From: Varroa destructor
Lineage: Eukaryota; Arthropoda; Arachnida; Mesostigmata; Varroidae
Direction: 5' to 3'
Length of the DNA: 64,000 nucleotides
Assembly (NCBI RefSeq): GCF_002443255.2
Contig: NW_019211458.1
Location: forward strand, 30,248,187 to 30,312,186
A program made the position numbers and the translations under genes. Every line of letters begins with the position of its first letter. Position 1 is the stretch's first letter. The notes beneath the pieces are model-generated. The model ran no database searches. It had not been told where the DNA came from and saw nothing but the letters and a program-made list of their open reading frames with translations. Positions 62,635-64,000 of the stretch are shown in pieces.

Positions 62635-64000
62635 CGTGGGCCTCCGGAGAACGAAGTAGTGCTACAGACCCGGTAGACCTCAGGCGAGAGAGATTGGAGC
62701 GTTGCGTGCGGCATCAACGCAAGGAACTAATTTTGCCATTAAAGAGGTGTTTTTATGAACCACTGGTTGCCTTGCTATGAAGTCTCGTTTTTATTACATA
62801 CTAGAACAGACGTGGGAAGTAATTTTACAATATCAAAGCTTGCTATAAGTATCATATCTATACTATTACGGTAAATTCGCTCGATACGGGCCATAATAAT
62901 GAATGCAAACAGAGCGAGATTATTATAATAAATACGCGTATAGCATGCGAAGTGCGGCTGCTGTATTTTGATATGCAGTCGTGCGCAGAGCCGTGTCATC
63001 GTGCACCCGGCACCCGGTGACAACTACTAAAGAGCAGCACAAAAACCGAAAAATCAGACGAATCGTGTAGAATTTGTTGAGATATCAATGTTATGCGCCA
63101 GCGCAAATTTACCATTAATTTGTTTTTATATATATATATATATATCTCGTATCATATATACAGTAAGAGATAAGTACACGATATGTCCGGTACTAATTAT
63201 GGAAATTACTAAAGATAAAGCTGCGCTTTTTTGGAAGGCATTATCCGCACACCCAAATCATTCAAGCACTTCGAAAGACGCGCGTCTAATTCGAAACTAT
63301 TAGTGTTAAAAGCGTATTGTGTGTAAGGTAAATTGAGGACGTTCGTTTCTCGCGTGAACGATCCATGAAAGGGAGCATTTTATAGAAGTCGCACAATCTA
63401 AGGACGGATAAAAATCATTGCTGCGTCACGCAAATTCCTTACTCGTTTTTTTCCCATTTTACTACATATACACAATTGTTAATACTTCGCGGTATTTTGG
63501 GCCTTGTGACCCAAGTGAGAACTTGAAGGGCTTTCGAGGATTTCGCGTGTTGAATCTCGTATGATATCACTATTGGGAGCTTGAAAAATTTGGTTGATTT
63601 CGCTATGAGAGTCGGGGGAGTTTGACTTCATTCTGAATAAGTTGAGTACGATTTGCATCATGTTTGACTCGTTCATTGGTCGAGCTTGAGCTAGAAATAG
63701 AATGCTTGCCAAAACCCTACTCATCACTGAGATCAGTTGGCGACCGTATGAAAAATGGGTATTGAACGTTTTTGTCATTTAGCTCATTTTGTTCATGGAG
63801 GAGCAACAGCGGCTGCATCGTACATTTGTTTTGGGCATTTTCGTGTTACTTATTTCCCTATCGCTGTATATTCTTTTTGCCTGTTAATGACGACAATCGA
63901 AATTGGAAAAGCGCCGTACCCTGACAGCCCGGCGCAGTTGTTGTGTTCGATTCAAAAGACAGCTATATAATCACCTGTTAAATATTCCTATATATATATA
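62635..64000. other. Sequence right of ZF11
   Basis: ZF11 3' UTR, then AT-rich sequence with an (AT)n tract at about 63127-63146. No further finger exon is seen before the window ends. Confidence 0.4.
62738..62743 (+). terminator. Candidate polyadenylation signal for ZF11
   Basis: The common variant ATTAAA lies 104 bp after the ZF11 stop codon. Confidence 0.35.

Noticed and set aside
63340..63400. Dispersed repeat shared with about 31300-31360
   Set aside because: Only a 13-base core (CGCGTGAACGATC) is shared exactly. The surrounding similarity is too loose to call without alignment.

Overview
This is an animal nuclear genome segment: AT-rich, with long introns, many (AT)n microsatellites and consensus GT-AG splice sites. 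An arthropod is likely. A chelicerate such as a mite or tick is my best guess, but the sequence does not prove it. Two coding systems are clear, both on the + strand.

(1) Positions 5353-13125 hold a complete seven-exon SART1/Snu66 gene, encoding a U4/U6.U5 tri-snRNP protein of about 793 residues. It has an RS-rich N-terminus, an intact Hub1/UBL5-binding HIND motif and the conserved SART-1 C-terminus. Left of it are three tandem copies of a 341-bp repeat (497-1502) and, at the edge, a doubtful Gln-rich minus-strand open frame (1-555).

(2) From about 17.8 kb to 62.6 kb lie eleven separate C2H2 zinc-finger terminal units: ZF1 18501, ZF2 22499, ZF3 24842, ZF4 29409, ZF5 32227, ZF6 38660+39745, ZF7 47286, ZF8 49797, ZF9 54244, ZF10 59301+59672 and ZF11 62204. 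There is also an acidic cassette exon at 53112 and a small cassette at 18117. Each unit opens at a 3' splice site, not at a start codon. In the model given, every unit enters its zinc-finger frame in the same phase (two bases completing a split codon), then runs to its own stop. This is the architecture of a Drosophila lola-type locus (also mod(mdg4), broad, fruitless): shared 5' exons, usually encoding a BTB domain, joined to one of many alternative 3' zinc-finger exons. No BTB exon, shared exon or promoter for it is visible here. SART1 is therefore either nested between shared exons further left and the array, or the shared exons reach the array in some less usual way such as trans-splicing.

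The introns between units carry long (AT)n tracts and several extra phase-compatible acceptors followed by short open frames without fingers (17787, 28963, 38240, 41523, 44270). Some of these may be finger-less isoform ends or decayed units; others will be chance. No tRNA, rRNA, CRISPR array or intact transposon was recognised.
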